Shown here one piece after another: positions 35,394 to 47,700 of a stretch of 64,000 nucleotides of DNA. Source of the DNA: Stereum hirsutum FP-91666 SS1 (lineage: Eukaryota > Basidiomycota > Agaricomycetes > Russulales > Stereaceae); the NCBI RefSeq assembly GCF_000264905.1, contig NW_006763133.1:431721-495720 (forward strand). The letters run 5' to 3'. The position numbers and the translations under genes are program-made. Position 1 is the first letter of the stretch; each line of letters opens with the position of its first letter. The notes beneath the pieces are model-generated. The model ran no database searches. It was given only the letters and a program-made list of their open reading frames with translations, and had not been told where the DNA came from.

Positions 35394-37580
35394 ATGCCAG
35401 TATTCAGATGGATACCGGAGGAGGAAGCCTGGCTGGAGGCTCGCATCATTGCTGACGGAGGCCAATCCGACACCAACATCAAACCATGGCTCAAAAATCT
35501 CGTCGCCGACTTTCGAGACGCGTTTCCTTTCATCGCTCGTCGCACACCGGGCGGAATGACGGAAACTCATGATGAGTTAGTTGCTAGATGGAAAGAAATT
35601 CGACGGGTATGTACTCTGTTATTTTTACGACAAGTGCATTTGATGAGGTATTATTTCTTGCGCCACTCGTTAGAGAGTCACAAAGTGGATACAGAACCAC
35701 CAAAACGCCGTGTTGAGCAAACATTCCCGCGGCCAACCACAGACCTCTGCTATGCGCTCCTCAGCCGCACGTCTCAAACGACCTCGCTCGAAGAACGCTC
35801 GGGACATGGCCAAGGCCAACCATCCACAGCTGAAAACTCTCTGGACGGAACTGCGCGCACGAGTCAAAGACGGCGAGTTGACCAGATCGCAGATGCTTGT
35901 TGAACATAACAATGCTGTCACCAAGCTTCTCCAAGACGAACAGTGGAACGTTTACTACTCTGAGATGGCGAACCGTCCTGATGCAGACGGGCCTCCTCTG
36001 GTTGAGCGTGTAACAGATGACGAGCCTAACCATTCGAGCACCAGAACTTTACAGTTCATTTCGTGCGAGTGCGTCTTCTTCCTGCTCTTCATGTAGTTCG
36101 TCGTCTAACGTGGAGCTTGATAGGCCCCAGGCCTCCGAAAGCACGGAACCCGGAAACCATCACATACCACTTGTAGAATCTTCAGATGCTCCCTATATCT
36201 CTTACTCTTTCGTGGACGACTCGAATTATCCGTCGATCGGTCCTCCTTTTACACCATCGATTCTCGAGCCAGCTTTTCCTTCCACTTTTACGGATCCTGA
36301 TATGGCCACAGTTCCGGAGACAACCAGTGCGCACGGGTTACCGTCCGCAGACACCGAACTCGAGTTCAACCCTCAGACCTTCGTATCAACGTCACACACA
36401 TCGTTTGCGGCTCACGCGTCATCCAATGTATCCATGCCGCCCGCTCATATTTATCGTAAGTGTGCTTTCTCCAGAATATCGTGTCCGTAACAAATTGTGC
36501 CTAATACACGTCTGCTACGCCATTTGAATTTCAGAAAACTCGTACCATATCCCAGAACACGTCGAGCACTCGCCCCCACACTCTGCCCCGCCCACGAATA
36601 CATCATCTACCTCAATCATCCCTCACCCATTTCCTTCCACGACACAGTCGACGATAGACTTCCACCCGCGTCTCATCGATCCCATGGACGTGCAGAGTCA
36701 GTCCGCTCACGCATCGGCCAGCACTGTCCAACGCCACCGACATCCTGTTACCCCTCCCCGTTCCATCGGCACCACTCACTCTCGCACACTCAAAGACTGG
36801 TCCCCAGCTGGTGACTGGTATCATCACAAAACGATCTCTTTCCCGATCCGCAGGCACATTATTTGCACCGCCTTCGCACCCGATGGAAAATCCTTCGTCA
36901 CTGGCTCAGTTGACGGCGCAGTCACAGTGTGGGACGTGCAAACCTGCGAGAGTATTCTTGGGCCGCTGAAGGGTCACAAGGGATTTGTTTCCGCTGTTGC
37001 AATCTCTCCAGACGGGCGATACATCGTCTCCGGGTTCTGGGATAATACAGTTCGCATCTGGAATGCACAGACGGGAACGAAACTGGCCAAGTTTACCGGG
37101 CATAAAACTTGGATCAGTGCTGTGGTATTTTGGTCGGATAGCAGCAGGGTTATCTCGAGCGACATGTTCGGCAACACTATGATGTGGGATGTATCTTCTG
37201 GCGATATTATTCACAGCTTCGCAGAGCCTAACCACCCTGTCAGCCATCTCGACTGCTCTACAGATGGAAGATTCATACTCGCTGCTTGCGACAAGCACAT
37301 CAGCATATGGAATGTTGCCAGTGGCGAGCTGATTCCACAATCTTCCGAGGAGCTCACGGATTTTGTTTCTATGTGGAACCGATATAGCCGACTGTATACA
37401 TATTCAGATGGACGTGTTCGTGCTTGGAGGGCCTCCGATAATTCTGAGTTGCGCTTCACATTATTGTACTATTCATCCATCTCGCCGGATAGGGAATATA
37501 TGACCATCCCACATGACGACTTGGGTGATTTTTCTATCTACTCTCGTCGCCCACACCGCAACGAGCGACCTAGTTTGTGA
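35394..37580 (+). CDS. WD40-repeat protein with an N-terminal SANT-like agaricomycete domain
   Basis: Exon 1 (35394-35606) reads MPVFRWIPEEEAWLEARIIA, PWLKNLVADFRDAFPFIARR and ELVARWKEIRRR; exon 2 from 35674 adds VTKWIQNHQNAV, ARDMAKANHPQLKTLW and HNNAVTKLLQDEQWNVYYSE. The first part resembles the W...EEEAWL...FP...W SANT/Myb-like helices found at the start of many mushroom proteins, often linked to transposon-derived genes. A Ser-rich linker (ASASSSCSSCSSSS) follows, then four WD40 repeats: FVTGSVDGAVTVWDVQT, RYIVSGFWDNTVRIWNAQT, RVISSDMFGNTMMWDVSSG and FILAACDKHISIWNVASG. The join from exon 2 into the linker needs a very short intron (about 37 bases near 36008), so two genes cannot be excluded. 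The linker-to-WD40 join (GTAAGT at about 36460, TTTCAG before 36537) is in phase. Confidence 0.7.
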
Positions 37581-38269
37581 GTATCATCTTTATTCTCATT
37601 CGAATCCTTGATACGAGCTGAGAATACCGTTATTGCTATGGGACTGTTAGCTCGTTTGTTGAGGTTGCAAGGCGGTGAGGTGGAAGGAGACAATGAATGT
37701 GACGATGGCAGAAAGACGAGGGATATGGTAGAAGGGAAGGCGGTGGACTTGAAGAAGAGATGTAGCCAGGGCTGCCTACTCCCCAGAGGCGAAAGCGAGA
37801 ATCTAATAACTCCGCATCGACAAAGTCGTCGCAGTATGTACCGGTCGAACAATATTTATCAGACTCTCCCAGTGGTGTGCATTCGCAATGCCATGAACCC
37901 AAGCCATGAATTATCTACTTAATATATCTACCGAACCGACATATTAACGGAGAAGAGAAGAGCAAAACAAACAAACAAACGGGACTCGCGTCTATCCACA
38001 TCTACCATAACCACGCCCAAAGATGCGTTGATACCCCACTCATTGGACCGCATCGAAAAGAAAAAGAAGAAGGCTAGCCGCTATTCACCTAAGCCATAAA
38101 GCGAAGCCCAAAGAATTGCCAGCACCCTGCACGGCAACACGTCACCCGCCATCAACTCATCCAGAGTTCAAGAGCGGGCACAGCAAACCACGACAGTCAA
38201 ACGTCAACGAAATAAGAAAAAGGTAGCTACGACAACAAAGTCACGGCACATTCCACTTCCACGTCACAA
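37581..38269. other. Convergent intergenic region
   Basis: 689 bases between the WD40 gene and PDA1 (tail to tail). A-rich from 37930 with AAACAAACAAACAAAC. No conserved frame. A GTGAGTATC at the WD40 stop (37577) could be a donor to an unseen final exon. Confidence 0.45.
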
Positions 38270-40096
38270 TCAGAAGTAATGCACCTCCTCCCTCTCCCTA
38301 CCCCTCATGAACGGCGGCTCGGTACCCTTATAATAAATATCCGTCCAGAGATCGTCGAGCGCAGGCTCCGGCGACTTCTTAGCCTCCTCCGTCGCCTCGT
38401 CGACGATCTGCTTGGCCTCCTTGTCCATTTTCTAATTATAACGCCGCGTTGGGTCAGTATTTGCGCCACATTTAGGGATTGAGGGTGGGGATGGTGAAAA
38501 TAACGAACCTTGAGGTCCTCAGAGGTAGCGACACCCCATTCCTCGATGTACCTCTGCAAGCCACGGATCGGGTCCTGAGTGCTCCGCATCTTCTGGACCT
38601 CGTCACGGGTACGGTAGGTGGTTCCCGGGTCGGACATCCTATTTATCGAAATCCGCATTACAATGCCCAATTTTTTCCAGAGCAGAGACAAAGCGAAGTG
38701 AAAAGGATAAGTTGGTCAGTGTACGAAGACAGGAAGACATGGATGTGGATGAAAACGTACGAGTGACCGCCGTAACGGTAAGTAACAAATTCGAGGAGCA
38801 GAGGGCCCTTGCCAGAGATTGCCCATTCACGTGCGTACTTCACGCCCTGCGCGACAGCGATGATGTCCATACCGTTGACCTATTCCACACATCCCATCCA
38901 ATTCGTCCACAAAACCGTGAGCAAGGACAACACTGAAAGGTCGCGAAATGAACACACCTGAAGACCGGGGATCTTGTCTCCACGAGTGAAGTACTCGGTG
39001 TTGGAGGAAGAGCGCTCGGCGGAGGTACCCATACCGTATTTGTTGTTCTCGCAAACGAAGACACAAGGGAGGTTCCAGAGCTTAGCCTACAACACAAGAA
39101 CGCCACGCCACGCCACATCACGCCACACACCGCACACAACCTTTAGCTTCCACCAAGCAAACGCCGGAAGTATAAGCGCTGAAGGAAACGCACCATGTTA
39201 AAGGCCTCAAACACCTGTCCCTGATTCGACGCTCCATCACCATACATCGCGAACGTAGCCGTCGGCTTGCCCATATACTGCTGCGCGAGCGCGAGACCTG
39301 CACCGAGCGGAACTTGGGCACCGACGATACCGTTCCCTCCGAAGAAACGAGGGGTGAAGATGTGCATGGATCCACCCTTGCCGTTGGACATGCCTCCTTG
39401 ACGACCGAGGAGCTCGGCGAGTACGCCGGTAATGGTGCCGCCGCGGAGGACGGCGAAGGGGTGGCAGCGGTAGGAGGTGATGACGAGGTCTTCGGGGGTG
39501 ATGGAGTGTTCAATGCCGACGGCGACGGCTTCCTGTATAGTGCATAAATGATTTGGTGGTGGTTCGAAGCATTCCGACGAACAGAGTACGCGGTGGGTTG
39601 AAATGAAATGAACGAAACGAACGAAACGAATCAATTCGGTCAGCAAACGTGCCACGTAACATACACAGCACAACGACTGCACGTCCAGTCGACGCGAACG
39701 TCAAACGTACCTGTCCGATAGCAAGATGGCAGAAACCGCGAATCAACTTCGACCTGTAGAGCGCATCCGCACTCTGCTCCATCCTCCGCATCGTCGTCAT
39801 CTGCTGATACATTTTGAGGAGGTCCGCCTTGGTGACATCGACATCAAACGATGGCAGGTCGGCATTGTATGTCCTGAAAGAGTCCTCATGAAGCCTGAGC
39901 GTGAACGGATGCGAGTGGTCGTCCGGTAGCGACTGGGTCAACTGTGTACTGTCCGCCGCTGTCTGGAGCGAGCGGACGAAAGGCTACATCGAGCATTACA
40001 TCTATCAGAACAAACAAGATTTATTCATGATTGTTCGCAACGACTTACAGAAAGCCTGGGGGCGAGACGTGGCCGGAGACGGGCGAGGGAGGCCAT
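38270..40096 (-). CDS. PDA1: Pyruvate dehydrogenase E1 alpha subunit, mitochondrial
   Basis: Thiamine-diphosphate subunit of the pyruvate dehydrogenase complex, converting pyruvate to acetyl-CoA in the matrix. Start [16 protein letters not shown], an Arg-rich import peptide, then a GTAAGT intron and [40 protein letters not shown] and [19 protein letters not shown]. Core motifs: [52 protein letters not shown], and the thiamine motif [15 protein letters not shown] ... [16 protein letters not shown], an intron and [14 protein letters not shown] form the regulatory Ser loop phosphorylated by PDH kinase in the family. Ends REREEVHYF with TGA at 38270. About six introns. Confidence 0.97.
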
Positions 40097-40471
40097 TATG
40101 AAGGAGAGGGGAGAGGGAGAGGGAGGTAATGGCTGGCGGAACGCGAAAAGAGAGCTTTGGGGCGCCGGGAGTTCTCGGGCGACCAATTAGCGTCCGTTCG
40201 CGCCCCGACGCAAACGCGCGACAAATCATCGCCGCCGACGCCACATCCCCCATCCTCTGCGGGCGTTTGCTTAGTCTCAGCGTTCGGTTTCGGTCATATA
40301 TAAATCGTACGACGGCGCCTGGGATGGTTGAAACCTGTACAGATTTTTGAGCGTGGGACGACGACCGATGCATTTCAGACGGTGTGGCCCATTCATGCTT
40401 GGATAGAACTTGCGGGCAGAGACAAGGCGAGACAGTACAGCTAGAAGTACACGAAAGCAATATATCATCGC
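40097..40471. other. Promoter region of PDA1
   Basis: 375 bases between the GID5 stop and PDA1 start, both minus strand. A TATATA run near 40300 is the only candidate core element. Confidence 0.45.
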
Positions 40472-43400
40472 CTAGATAACAAGTCCAGCTCCCTCAGGCC
40501 CATGCTCGATCCAATCCAACGCCATCCTCGCCTTATCCCTAACCTCCCTCTCCACACTCATCATCCCACCCCCAATCATCCCGCCTCCCGGTCCTAGCCC
40601 TCCAACATACCCTCCACCACCGCCCACGCCATGCCCAGCAGGAACCAGACTCCCACTCCCCTCACACAAATGTCTCAGCGTGCTCGGAAACCCTTTCTCC
40701 CTCAACTCTGCGTGCTTCCAAGGGCTCGTTTTCGCGATCTCGAGCACTGAAGTGACGGCTGCGCGGCGGACTTCGATGGTTGGCGAGTCGGCGAGGAGGG
40801 TTCGGAGAGTGGGGAGGATCTCGGGGTTGGAGAGGATGTGGGATTGGTGGTCTTGTGTGCCGTTTGTCAGGTTGCAGAGCGCCCAGGCGGCCTATTGATA
40901 TCACCGCCAAGGAGGAAGTCGTCAGAGGTCTTGAAAGAAGTAAAATATGAAAAGAGATAGATGCAGACCTGAACGACGACATCAGGTGTCTTACTCTCCA
41001 ATGCATCTACGATGGTATCAACGAGCTTCTCACTGCCCACCTCGTGGAAAATAATGTCGATGTCTTCCTCACTGGACGCGTAATTCCGAATCACGTAGAA
41101 AGCCTGTTCCTGTACACCCGGATCAGGATCCCTCAGCAACCTATCAACAAATAAACAACTCGTGAGCTTCTAATCTTCTGACCATGACGAACTGAAGGCT
41201 ATAGGAGGTGACAGACCTTTCGAGTCCACCCCACCCAATCCCCCTCATAACCTCCCTCTTCACCCCACTGTCGCACTTATATATCAAGTTCTTGACCGCC
41301 CAGAGTGCGTTCAACCGAAGCTTGACGTGCGACGATGTCATCAGATTTGCGAGACGTGGGATAAGACCTGCCTCGACGAAGGGCTGTATGTACGTACAAA
41401 CAAGTCAGCGAAAAGTACTGGGAGAAGAAGCCAGAAGGAGGTGTACCTGTCTCAACGGCGAATGTTCATTGACCAGATTACAAATCGCCAACAACGCAGC
41501 ATACAACACCCTCCTATCCTCGCCCTCCTCCTCCTCCTCCGCCACGCCCGCCGCACCCCCACCCATAGCCACATCGTCTCCCTCATCCTCAGAAGAGAAT
41601 GAAGAAGTTACAGAGGAGGACAAAGAGGAGATAGCGTAAGGCGATGAAATATCGGCTGACGTAGAGGTGGTGTTAGAGGCGATGTGTTTAGATGGATCGA
41701 ACCCTTTCATGAAGGCTTCTCTGAATAGTTTCATTCCGAGGCCTGTATCAACAAGGCTCGTCCGTGCGACGGCGACGGAGCGGCTTAGAGAACGCACACA
41801 TTGACATGCTGCAAATCTGTGGATATTGAGGGACCCTTCTTAGTAAGAGCTTTCAAGACGAGCAAGAAGGAACAAGGAATAATAATAAAATACATACCGA
41901 ACGCCCACAAGCCTATGCCCAATCGAGACCGATATGATCGGCAAAAGTTGATGCACATCCGTCACGGCCGTCCTAATTTCCGGTGAACTCAACGCGAGAG
42001 TTGAAATCGCCGTGAGCGCTGCCTGATCCACCAAAAGCGAGACATAAATGTTAGCCTCTGTATAAATTCGGCTGAAATTGTTTTGGGAAAGGAAGGTCCT
42101 AATGGAAGGCGAAAGAGGCAGCACGATCGACGCACCTCTCTCAACCGTCCAATACTCTCCGCCTCCTCTTCCTCCCAGCCTTCTCCCTCACCCATACCCG
42201 TCACGCCATTGCCAGCACCATTGCCAGCTAACGCACCATCCGTTGCACTCGTATGCATACTCCCAATACTCCCAAACGTACCCAAACCAGATCCGACACT
42301 CGTGCCCATTCCCAATCCCGAACCAATCGAGGATATACCCATGCCCAAGCCACTCGTGTTAACTTCGCCATTATCTACACCGTGACCATTGCCGTTCGTG
42401 GAAGAGGTTGACGACGGAATGGGTGTAATAGCCTTCACCAACGCTGCTAACCTGCCCAACGAGCCCCGGTCGAACGCAGTTTGCGACAACTCTTTCTCGT
42501 CCGTAATCAGATGGTCTACCCACGAAAACACGTCAGCATACAAAATAAACATATCAAAACAGTGGGGCAAGAAAAAAGCATGACCCACGCAAAACGAAAC
42601 ACGCCCTCGCTCTCGTCCAATTCCAATTCGAATCGACCACCGCTCCTCGCCCCACATACACCCCTCCGGCGTTCGCACCTGCACCGACGCTCGATCCTCC
42701 TATGATGCGGTTCAGGACATGCAATACCGTCATGGCGGCGGATTTGTCCAGTCCTAATGGCATGTTTCCTACGCCTCCGGGCGCGTGTCCAGGTCCATGA
42801 TGGAGAGAATGTGGGGATGAGGCCGGTGAATGTGGATGCGGATGCGGATAACTGTGCGAGGCTCCTGGAGATGTGGGAGGTGGATGATAAGCTAGATGGG
42901 CAGAAACCGGGTGGTATGGATGAGGTAAAGGATGGGATGGTGCGTGAGCAGAGGTAGAAGGGGAGTGAGGCATTGGTGCTGGTGCTGGTGGAGGCGAAGA
43001 GTGGTGAAAAAGAGTATGTGCTAGAGAGGAAGAATGGGGATGTGGGACTGGAGCGTATGAGTGTGAGTGAGGGAGTGTGGGATGTGGATGGAAGGCGGAG
43101 GAAGAGGAGGGGTTGAGCGAGGAGCCGGCACGGATTATATGTGTTGCGCTGTCTCCCAGGAAATAAGTGTCTAATATGTTCCGTGCGTGTATGAATGAAT
43201 GACGTACCATAAGGCGGCCGCTAGCTGAACATCAGGCGAGCGGGATTTGCACAGCGTCAGAGCCAGCGAGAGTGCCGATGGACGTTCTGGTAAACATCAT
43301 TTATTTATGCCGAAGATGAAATAGAGCACTTTCAACCCACCATTTCCAGCGGAATCAAAAGCTGGTTGTGCCAATAATGTGGCGACTTCGGGGTTGTCCT

Positions 43401-44453
43401 TTGCAAGGGCTGCAAGAGCGCCCAACATAGCTTCTTGCACCTATACATAGTTCACATAAGCAATTTTTATGGCGTTAATACCAGAACCATCGACTCAAAG
43501 CCCATAAGAAAGAGATTTACTGCACCTTGGTTTCCTTGGCCTTCAATCCTTCAACCAATTTCCTCGCCACCCAACCTCCGCCCTCCTTCGAACCATCACC
43601 AGGTCCTTCCTTCGTAATCTTCTCCCACCCTCGCCTTCCCTTAGAACCCATCTCTTTCGCATGCTGCTTCTCCCTCTCGTGTTCTGGTTGCCACGCTACT
43701 ATAGCTTCTCGATGAGGTTGTGTTCTCAGCGCGAAAGCCAAAAGCTGGGCTATTGACAACCCAGGAGATGCATTCGTATACGATGCAGTTGTTGCTATCC
43801 GCGATCTGGAGCTAGAGCCGGAGTTGGAAAGAGGAACCCCTGACGATTCTGGTGCTCGGGGTAAAGATGGTTCAAGGAGGGGAAGGTAGACGTCCAAAAC
43901 CTCCAGCTGAAAGAAGTAATCGTACACGAGTTTTGCGTCATCATGCGTTCCGGAGAGAGATGCATCGTTCCCTAAGCCCCATAATGCTGGGCCTACTGCG
44001 TCTGCTGTTGCAACCGCGACAGCTCGCAGTGCGCGTGCGAGAGCAGACCGAAGTGCTAATGGTGTTTCGTTATTTGAATGATAGAGAGCTTGAAGTATTT
44101 CACCGTGTGCATTCACTCGAAGCAGAGTTTCTAGTGCTGTGGATGACCCTGCTCGAGAAAGGCTAGTTGCTTCAGCTGAGAAATGTGGGGAAGAAGAAGT
44201 GAAATGACGGACCGTAGGAAAGCGAAGAGATGATTTGCGCGGCCTCGATTTGCACCGCTATCTCGGAGCTCTCATCATTCAAGCACCCCACAAGGCTATT
44301 GTGGAAACAGATGAGTACTATAACAGTCTCAGAAAGAACACTAAGAACGAACGCATGGAGAAATGAGAAGTTGCTGGCAAGAGCGAGTTTCGCAGTCGGG
44401 TTTCCGATGACGTTGTTCTTGTGCCGCTTCAAAGTCGTTATGTCAATGGCCAT
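40472..44453 (-). CDS. GID5: GID5/ARMC8 armadillo subunit of the CTLH/GID ubiquitin ligase
   Basis: Armadillo-repeat scaffold (Vid28/Gid5 in yeast, ARMC8 in animals) that links substrate receptors to the GID ubiquitin ligase controlling gluconeogenic enzymes. Start MAIDITTLKRHKNNVIGNPT, where VIGNPTAKLALA matches the family N-terminus, then GCLNDESSEIAVQIEAAQII. The C-terminal repeats are clear: SSHVKLRLNALWAVKNLIYK, RLLRDPDPGVQEQAFYVIRN, TPDVVVQAAWALCNLTNG, SPTIEVRRAAVTSVLEIAK and VRDKARMALDWIEHG. Two unusual low-complexity inserts lie between repeats: a His/Pro/Ser-rich one (about 42780-43110) and a Gly/Ser-rich one (about 42180-42410). About a dozen introns; exact joints in the middle are uncertain. 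Confidence 0.9.
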
Positions 44454-44765
44454 AACGGCATCTGACACAGTTCAATGCCAGAGATATAGGGATTATAGGC
44501 TGGCAAAGGACCTGAAGTGTTGGCTGGTGTGGGGACAAGCAGGATGGGTGCCACACTGGCGCTGAACCGGCAGAACTGCTTCCGGCCTCTTCCGGCCCGC
44601 TCAGGCTGGCGTGGCGTGCACGACGTACCCATCCCACGCCACCGTTTTCTACTCTTGACCAGTCTTGACCACTATAAGTATAACGCCTGAACTCAGCATG
44701 CCCTTGCCCATGTCCACACACCTCTTTCCTTCCGATAATCATCTCGGCGTGAATACCAGCACTTT
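44454..44765. promoter_or_regulatory. Divergent promoter GID5/RdRP
   Basis: 312 bases from which both genes must be transcribed outward. It contains the imperfect inverted repeat GTGGCGTG ... CACGCCAC (about 44607-44642). Confidence 0.5.
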
Positions 44766-47700
44766 ATGGAGTTTCTTCTCTCCGACATACCCTTCGATAC
44801 TACTACTAAATACCATGTCACTAAAGCCTTCGAACGCGTCCTACACGGCCCTGACCTCTTCGACTCCACGGACGAAACGAAGTGGTTCAAAGGCAGACCA
44901 CCGAACTTTCGTATTGTCCTAAATAAGCGTACCTCTGGCGGTATAGGTCATAATGGTACTGGAAAGCTCATCGTCCACAGCGAAGACTTTGGCAAGAGTT
45001 GTCAGCGGTGGTTCCGAACGGACGGAAATTGTGTCCAGGTAGATGGCTCGGACACGAAAATACGGATTTCTTTTGGTCGAACGAGGAAGTACGATCCAAC
45101 ACTAGCCAAGACTATCTACGTTGGTACGTTTTCATGCCCAAGTTGCAGATGACGGTGATGTCGCCAGTCTATACTGCGTCGTCCTCCCCGAGCACACGTT
45201 TCAATTTATTAGACCTCGACATATCATCTCACGTTGACTTGAGCAGGGCCGGAGAAGCAGGAGTCTCACGATAAAGTATTGAGTCAGCTATACAAATACG
45301 GGAACCTGAGGGTCTCAGCAGTCCAGTTCGGGACCCTGGACCGACAGCCTATGCCTCCCTTTGCCAACCGCGCATTTGCCTTCGACCATGAACAAAGATT
45401 CAACGACGGCTCAAAGAAGGCTTGGCTTGGTATTCACTATGAGCATAAAGAGATACAGATTTACGTTAGCATTCTCTCGTTTTGTCAACCGTGCTATGTT
45501 GAGCCACGTACTAACGCGTCAATCGCAGGTGGGCAACTCGCAGACGGAGTTGAAAAAGGACACCATTATCATAAAATGGTCAAGCATTCGTTCTATGAGC
45601 ATGGGTAATGACTCCGGTAATGCTTGTAAGCCATCTCGCTGTGACTGGTGTGGGAAAACAGTATCTGATCCAAATTCTGGCCTCCATACCAGACATCGTC
45701 TTTAACCTTATCACATCAGCGATCTTCGTAAGGGGCGGCTTTGACGGGCACTCTCAAACTCGCCGTATACCTTGGCTGAACGACACGCACGAACAAGTGG
45801 CTCCTTACGCTCGTCATCTTCGCCTGACGCTGCAAGATTCTGACGACCCTTTCCAGTTCATGGACATGTGCACCATCGCAGGTGTCGAGCCCCTACCTGT
45901 CTACTATACGCCAGTATCACCGGGCTGGTTGGATTCCTACAATACGCAGCTCGCCACCAGCGAACAACTGACGCGCAGGCTCGAGAAGATCGAGAAGTGG
46001 TTGACTCGTATGAACTGGGATACGGCCTTTCAGGTCGAACTGCTCATGCGCAACGGTCTCCTGTCGACAACCGAAGTTTGGGTAAACCTTCGCTCTCATA
46101 TCGACAATCTTTGCGCGGAGCATGGCTCAGACGCTAGTGAGATCCTGCGTCAGTTTTCCGTGGAATTGATTACTGGCGCAGCTTCGGGCTCGAAGACTTC
46201 ACCAAAAGATTTACTCGACATGATTTGCGGACGAATGAAGGATGAGAGAATGCGGCTGCGAAAGATGGATCTTCCTGACAGCTATTTCATGTGTCACCAT
46301 ATTACGATCACGCCAACGCGGATGTTGTTGGAGGGGCCGTATCCAACACAGAACAATCGGGTCATTCGAGGCTATCAGGAGTACGATTCAACGCTGGTTG
46401 GGAATTTCGTTAGGGTGGACTTTCGTGACGAGGACAGGTACAAATTTTCATGTCAGTTGGTGCACGTGGTTGTCCTGACAAGTGTCTCATTTAACAGATT
46501 CCAGTACCGCTTCAACAGGGCCGTCGACGGTGAGCAGTCATTTCGCATTAATACAAGGAAACAGTTATTTCAACTACAGGCCCATATCATATGTCTTATA
46601 GGAGGATATCTCCTCGAAAAGCGTGTTTTAGACTTCCTCAAACCCGGGTTTTCATTGGGTGGAAGACATTTTGATTTCTTCGCATATTCCTCGTCTTCCC
46701 TTCGCGATTCACACGCGCTTTGGGCCATCCATCCATTCGATGTACCCGTTGGTGCTAGTCCAACCATCTTATGTGGGCATATCACCGCAGACATGATACG
46801 CCACTCTCTTGGCAACTTCTCCACAGTGATAAACCAGCCGTCAAAGCTTGCCGCGCGCGTTGGCCAGACATGTTCCGCCACAACGCCTTCCGTAAGACTG
46901 AAAAGGGAACAATGGGATGACGATATGGTTGACTTAGGTGAATCGCCGTACGAGCATACAGACGGAGTGGGAACTATCTCTTCGGATCTGCGGGATGAGA
47001 TTTGGGCGACTTTATGCAGCAAGGGGTGGGATAAGGATAAGGATCGCGCGAAACCTGATGCGGTGTGTTCTTTGTTTTTGATTTTCCTATTGGTATGACA
47101 TTACTAATAACTACTCTTGTTCAATAGTTCCAGATAAGGTGTGTTTTCGTCTCCAAGTCTGCGTATTTTTTCATTGTTGACTTTGCTTCAGATTTCTAGG
47201 GTTCAAGGGCGTAGTAGTTGTCGATTATTGCTTGACGGGCATCAGGATGCGCCTTCGGCCCTCGATGAAAAAGTTTGACGTAGATGAAGAAGAGAAGAAC
47301 AACGCGAGCTTCGAGATAGTCCGAGCGTTCGACCGACCAAATCGTTACTCCCTCAACAGGTCCGAGTCCTTCTCACAATTTCACTCTCCCACGCGTTGAT
47401 TAGTGATAATCTGCTTCCAGGTCTACCATCATGGTCCTCGAAGACCGTGGTGTGCCCATAGACACCTTCATGAAACTTCAGGAGAAAGCAAAAGAGACCA
47501 TCTTCACTGCCGGAGACTCCATCGCCAGCTTCGTCGCCTTCCTGCGTATCAATCGGCTCGGCATTGGATTCGATCTTCCTCTTATTCTTGAACGCCTTGC
47601 TGTCCTCAAGGATAGCAGCCACAAAAATGTCGTTAGATCATTCGAAAACCCGTTTTTGGAACGCGTGCTTCGGTTTGCGATGAACAGTCGGTTGAGGGAC

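Noticed and set aside
40005..40460. A 151-codon minus-strand frame overlapping the PDA1 start
   Set aside because: It overlaps the PDA1 start exon and its splice donor in another frame, has no domain, and lies where the PDA1 promoter must be.
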